Source of the DNA: Deltaproteobacteria bacterium
GTDB taxonomy: Bacteria; SAR324; JACQKK01
Assembly (NCBI GenBank): GCA_029879595.1
Contig: JAOUPZ010000218.1
Coordinates: 1-5,634 of the forward strand
Reading direction: 5' to 3'
Length of the DNA stretch: 5,634 bases
Of the stretch, positions 5,292-5,634 are shown piece after piece (the first letter of the stretch is position 1; the number at the start of each line of letters is the position of its first letter). The notes under the pieces are model-generated. The model worked only from the letters and a program-made list of their open reading frames with translations, was not told where the DNA came from and did not search any database. The position numbers were made by a program, and so were the translations under genes.

Positions 5292-5634
5292 CCTGTTCGG
5301 CAAACGCCGGGAGAGACCCTTAGGAAAACAGCTCCTCCGGAGCCCACACCTGCGGCTTAGGTTCCAACCGGCTTATTTTTTGGCCGGTTCCTTGAAAATC
5401 CTTCCCGGTTCCCGTGGGCCTCCATGCCGGAAGATCAGCAAAAGGCCGTCCGGCGGTGGAAGGAATAAATAGCCCGCGGGAGGAAAACACGGTAAAATAT
5501 CCGGGTTAAGTTATTCAGACTATCGGCAGCCCACAGGGCCGAAGGGGGCCAGGAAGGCCGGCAGCAGGAACCACCGCCGCGCCCCCAGCTGGGGCCGGGT
5601 TTGCCCGGATAGACAACTGATATTTCGCCACACT
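5292..5634. other. Noncoding tail after metG with hairpins
   Basis: No supportable gene is seen in these 343 bases on either strand. There are several inverted repeats: CGGC-AAAC-GCCG just after the metG stop, GCTCC-TCC-GGAGC (about 5331-5343), the perfect palindrome CCCCAGCTGGGG (5583-5594) and CCGGG-TTTG-CCCGG (5595-5608). The next gene presumably begins beyond the window. A 14-codon frame at 5424 (MPEDQQKAVRRWKE) has no ribosome binding site and is not called. Confidence 0.5.
5366..5389 (+). terminator. Weak stem-loop downstream of metG
   Basis: AACCGGC (5366-5372) pairs with GCCGGTT (5383-5389), a 7-bp stem whose 10-base loop is TTATTTTTTG. The T run lies in the loop instead of after the stem, and only CCTTG follows, so it is not a standard intrinsic terminator. 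It is the best candidate for a 3' end of the metG transcript. Confidence 0.25.

Overview
The window comes from the chromosome of an uncultured-looking, GC-rich, Gram-negative bacterium. The Gram-negative call rests on a signal-peptide-bearing outer-membrane beta-barrel protein ending in Phe. The NusA sequence resembles those of deltaproteobacteria and related phyla, which is inference from residue patterns remembered, not from a search. Only about 70% of the window codes for protein, with four genes separated by long spacers.

Left part, minus strand (1-2150): the conserved rimP-nusA-infB translation/transcription operon, read right to left. A possible promoter lies near 2124-2152 and is followed by a long GC-rich leader. 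rimP (1169-1699) is followed by a structured 154-base gap and then nusA (10-1014). NusA stops at a TGA exactly where most NusA proteins have the conserved Trp that opens the last strand of KH2. Just 3 bases later an ATG, behind a Shine-Dalgarno-like GGTGAT, probably starts infB, of which only two codons are visible.

Centre (2150-3235, plus strand): a stretch rich in strong hairpins (2274-2386) lies just upstream of a good sigma-54-type promoter (GG-N10-GC, 2438-2454). A structured 5' leader follows, then a small outer-membrane beta-barrel gene (2576-3217) of unknown specific function, with a short GC-rich terminator overlapping its stop codon.

Right part (3236-5634, plus strand): metG (3495-5291), a 598-residue methionyl-tRNA synthetase whose sequence is strikingly like the actinobacterial form. 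A convincing intrinsic terminator (3434-3461) ends only 33 bases before its start codon, leaving no room for a promoter in between. metG is therefore probably controlled by readthrough or antitermination in its leader. The last 343 bases contain hairpins but no gene I can support.

The genes share a theme of translation (RimP for 30S maturation, NusA, IF-2, MetRS), while the outer-membrane gene is an unrelated insertion between two divergently oriented housekeeping units. The most interesting signals are regulatory or structural: the sigma-54 promoter with its upstream hairpin array, the metG leader terminator and the shortened NusA. I see no CRISPR array, tRNA, rRNA, insertion sequence or defence system.
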